Shown here piece after piece: positions 5,646 to 7,108 of a DNA stretch of 7,108 nucleotides; position 1 is the stretch's first letter, and each line of letters starts with the position of its first letter. Source of the DNA: Candidatus Omnitrophota bacterium (lineage in GTDB: Bacteria > Omnitrophota > Gorgyraeia > Gygaellales > Profunditerraquicolaceae); the NCBI GenBank assembly GCA_026387555.1, contig JAPLLM010000042.1, positions 1 to 7,108 on the forward strand, written 5' to 3'. Both the position numbers and the translations under genes were made by a program. The notes under the pieces were generated by a model. That model ran no database searches. It saw only the letters and a list, made by a program, of their open reading frames with translations, and was not told the DNA's origin.

Positions 5646-7108
5646 ATGAATGAAATACCCAGCCGTTATGATCCCAAGGCCGTAGAGGATAAGTGGTACG
5701 GCCTCTGGGAGAGCAAAATTTACTTTTCCGCTAAACCTGACCCCAAGAAAAAACCATTCACCATAGTTATTCCTCCGCCCAATGTGACTGGAATTCTGCA
5801 CATGGGGCATGCTTTAAATAATACCATTCAGGATATCCTGATCCGCTATCACCGCATGAAAGGCGAGGAGGCACTTTGGATGCCGGGTACGGACCATGCC
5901 GGAATTGCCACACAGAACGTAGTCGAGAAATCTCTGGCTAAGGAAGGTCTTAAGCGCCAGGATTTGGGACGGGAGAAATTTATTTCTCGGGTCTGGGAGT
6001 GGAGAGAACAGTATGGTTCGACCATAATCCGTCAACTTAAGAAGCTCGGGGCAAGCTGTGACTGGGGGCGCCTGCGTTTTACCATGGATGAAGAATATTC
6101 TAAATCCGTGGTCGATGTCTTTGTCAAACTTTACGAGAAAGGCCTGATTTACCGCGGGAGCTATATTATAAACTGGTGCCCGCGCTGTCAGACAGCTTTA
6201 TCTGATGAAGAGGCTCCTCATCAGGATCTTCAAGGCAGCCTTTATTTTCTAAAATATCCGTTAAAAAAGGGACTGTCCCCGAAGGGGGCTGTCCCTGATT
6301 TTGTAGTCGTCGCTACCACGCGTCCGGAGACCATGCTTGGCGATACCGCAGTCGCAGTAAACCCTAAAGATAAAAGGTATAAAGGTTTAGTCGGTAAGAC
6401 CTTAATTCTCCCACTGGTTAACCGCGAAATCAAGATCATCGCGGATAATTCAGTGGATATGAAATTCGGTACCGGCGCAGTCAAAGTCACTCCGGCGCAT
6501 GACCCTAATGATTACGCTTTAGGCAAGAAACATAAATTAGAGTTTATCAACGTAATGTATCCTGACGGCCGGATGAATGGTTTAGCCGGAGACTATAAGG
6601 ATATGGACCGCTTTGAAGCGCGCGAAGTTATCCTTGAAGACTTAAAAGTCAAAGGCCTGCTTGAGAAAGTAGAGCCGCACGCTTTATCCGCCGGGCACTG
6701 CTACCGCTGCCACACTATAATCGAGCCTTATTTGTCCAAGCAGTGGTTTGTAAAGATGAAACCTCTGGCTAAACCGGCGATAGAAGCGGTTAAGAAGGGT
6801 AAGATTAAGTTCCATCCCGAGCGCTGGACCAAGGTTTATCTTAACTGGATGGAGAATATTCAGGATTGGTGTATTTCGAGACAGATCTGGTGGGGCCATC
6901 GCCTGCCTGTTTATTATTGCAGGAGTTGTGATGAGGTGATAGTTTCAAAGACGCCTGTGCAGGTTTGTCCTAAGTGTAAAAAAGTAGAGGTTTATCAAGA
7001 TGAAGATGTGTTGGATACGTGGTTTTCCTCCTGGCTCTGGCCTTTTGCGACATTCAAGAATAAAGAAGAACTGAAATATTTCTATCCTACTTCGGTTTTA
7101 GTGACGGC
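5646..7108 (+). CDS. valS: Valyl-tRNA synthetase, 3' end outside window
   Basis: Class I synthetase that charges tRNA-Val and edits mischarged threonine. 487 residues are visible of an expected 850-950; the frame is open to the last base. ATG 5646 lies 9 nt after the cimA stop; the ribosome site is weak (AGAG at 5635-5638, or AAGGTGA at 5625-5631). Seen: PPPNVTGILHMGHALN (43-58) with the HIGH motif as HMGH; GTDHAGIATQ (81-90); NWCPRC (176-181); editing-domain motifs TTRPETMLGDTAV (224-236) and FGTGAVKVTPAHDPNDY (274-290, D286); GHCYRC (350-355); WCISRQIWWGH (408-418); CRSC (425-428) with CPKC (441-444); and DVLDTWFSS (454-462). The four Cys pairs match the two zinc sites known in Thermus ValRS. 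The KMSKS loop and anticodon domain lie beyond the window. A hairpin-forming palindrome sits in frame at residues about 208-217. Confidence 0.97.
   Translation, partial: MNEIPSRYDPKAVEDKWYGLWESKIYFSAKPDPKKKPFTIVIPPPNVTGILHMGHALNNTIQDILIRYHRMKGEEALWMPGTDHAGIATQNVVEKSLAKEGLKRQDLGREKFISRVWEWREQYGSTIIRQLKKLGASCDWGRLRFTMDEEYSKSVVDVFVKLYEKGLIYRGSYIINWCPRCQTALSDEEAPHQDLQGSLYFLKYPLKKGLSPKGAVPDFVVVATTRPETMLGDTAVAVNPKDKRYKGLVGKTLILPLVNREIKIIADNSVDMKFGTGAVKVTPAHDPNDYALGKKHKLEFINVMYPDGRMNGLAGDYKDMDRFEAREVILEDLKVKGLLEKVEPHALSAGHCYRCHTIIEPYLSKQWFVKMKPLAKPAIEAVKKGKIKFHPERWTKVYLNWMENIQDWCISRQIWWGHRLPVYYCRSCDEVIVSKTPVQVCPKCKKVEVYQDEDVLDTWFSSWLWPFATFKNKEELKYFYPTSVLVT
6268..6296 (+). repeat. Palindromic REP-like element inside valS
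   Basis: Inverted repeat within the coding frame. Outer stem AGGGAC (6268-6273) pairs with GTCCCT (6291-6296); inner stem CCCC (6277-6280) pairs with GGGG (6284-6287) across a GAA loop; between them are a G-C pair, a G-T wobble and one T-T mismatch. A-rich (6263-6268) and T-rich (6299-6302) flanks extend the symmetry. It translates as KGLSPKGAVP between KYPL and VVVATTRPE, where ValRS proteins usually have only a short DGS-like turn. GGGAC/GTCCC palindromes are known to me as dispersed repeats in several uncultured bacterial genomes; that this is one of them is inferred, since the window has a single copy. Confidence 0.6.

Noticed and set aside
5865..5882. GAGGAGG followed by in-frame ATG inside valS (codon 79)
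   Set aside because: A product from here would lack the HIGH motif and could not be an active synthetase. The purine run is explained by the GEEA codons. Unlike the lysC case, no known family uses such a start.
6268..6296. The valS hairpin read as a transcription terminator
   Set aside because: It has a stem and a short T-stretch downstream, but lies in the middle of an intact synthetase frame, where termination would abolish valS; a repeat-element origin explains it better.

Overview
The window is a densely packed, single-strand (+) bacterial gene cluster with no real intergenic space. It covers the 3' part of threonine synthase (thrC), a short stand-alone phosphopantothenate-cysteine ligase (CoaB)-like gene, an ApgM-type phosphoglycerate mutase / proposed homoserine kinase, aspartate kinase (lysC), citramalate synthase (cimA), and the first half or so of valyl-tRNA synthetase (valS). 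Junctions are, in order, an 11-nt overlap, a 4-nt ATGA overlap, an 8-nt overlap, a 19-nt gap and a 9-nt gap. No stretch over 20 nt lacks a gene, and I see no terminator or promoter between genes, so one transcript with translational coupling is the simplest reading. Both outer genes run off the window.

Organism: moderate GC, Bacteria-type ValRS with paired Cys motifs, an aspartate kinase of the alpha/beta (internal start) class, an ApgM-like enzyme beside thrC, and a palindromic GGGAC/GTCCC element inside a gene. Together these suggest an uncultured anaerobic lineage, possibly Omnitrophota or another PVC/Desulfobacterota-like group. That placement is an inference from gene style, not a measured result.

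How the genes fit together: LysC makes aspartyl-phosphate, the entry to Lys/Thr/Met synthesis. A homoserine dehydrogenase is expected nearby but lies outside the window. The ApgM-like protein is well placed to be the missing homoserine kinase, feeding ThrC. CimA makes citramalate from pyruvate and acetyl-CoA, so isoleucine can be made without threonine deaminase. ValS charges a product of the same branched-chain pathway. The CoaB-like gene is the functional outlier; it links the cluster to coenzyme A synthesis.

Main points for a second look: (1) a perfect Shine-Dalgarno and in-frame ATG inside lysC, which should yield a separate 158-residue regulatory beta subunit; (2) a hairpin-forming palindrome in the valS editing region that stays in frame and appears to add about seven residues; (3) the likely homoserine kinase role of the ApgM-like gene; (4) the stand-alone, unusually short CoaB.
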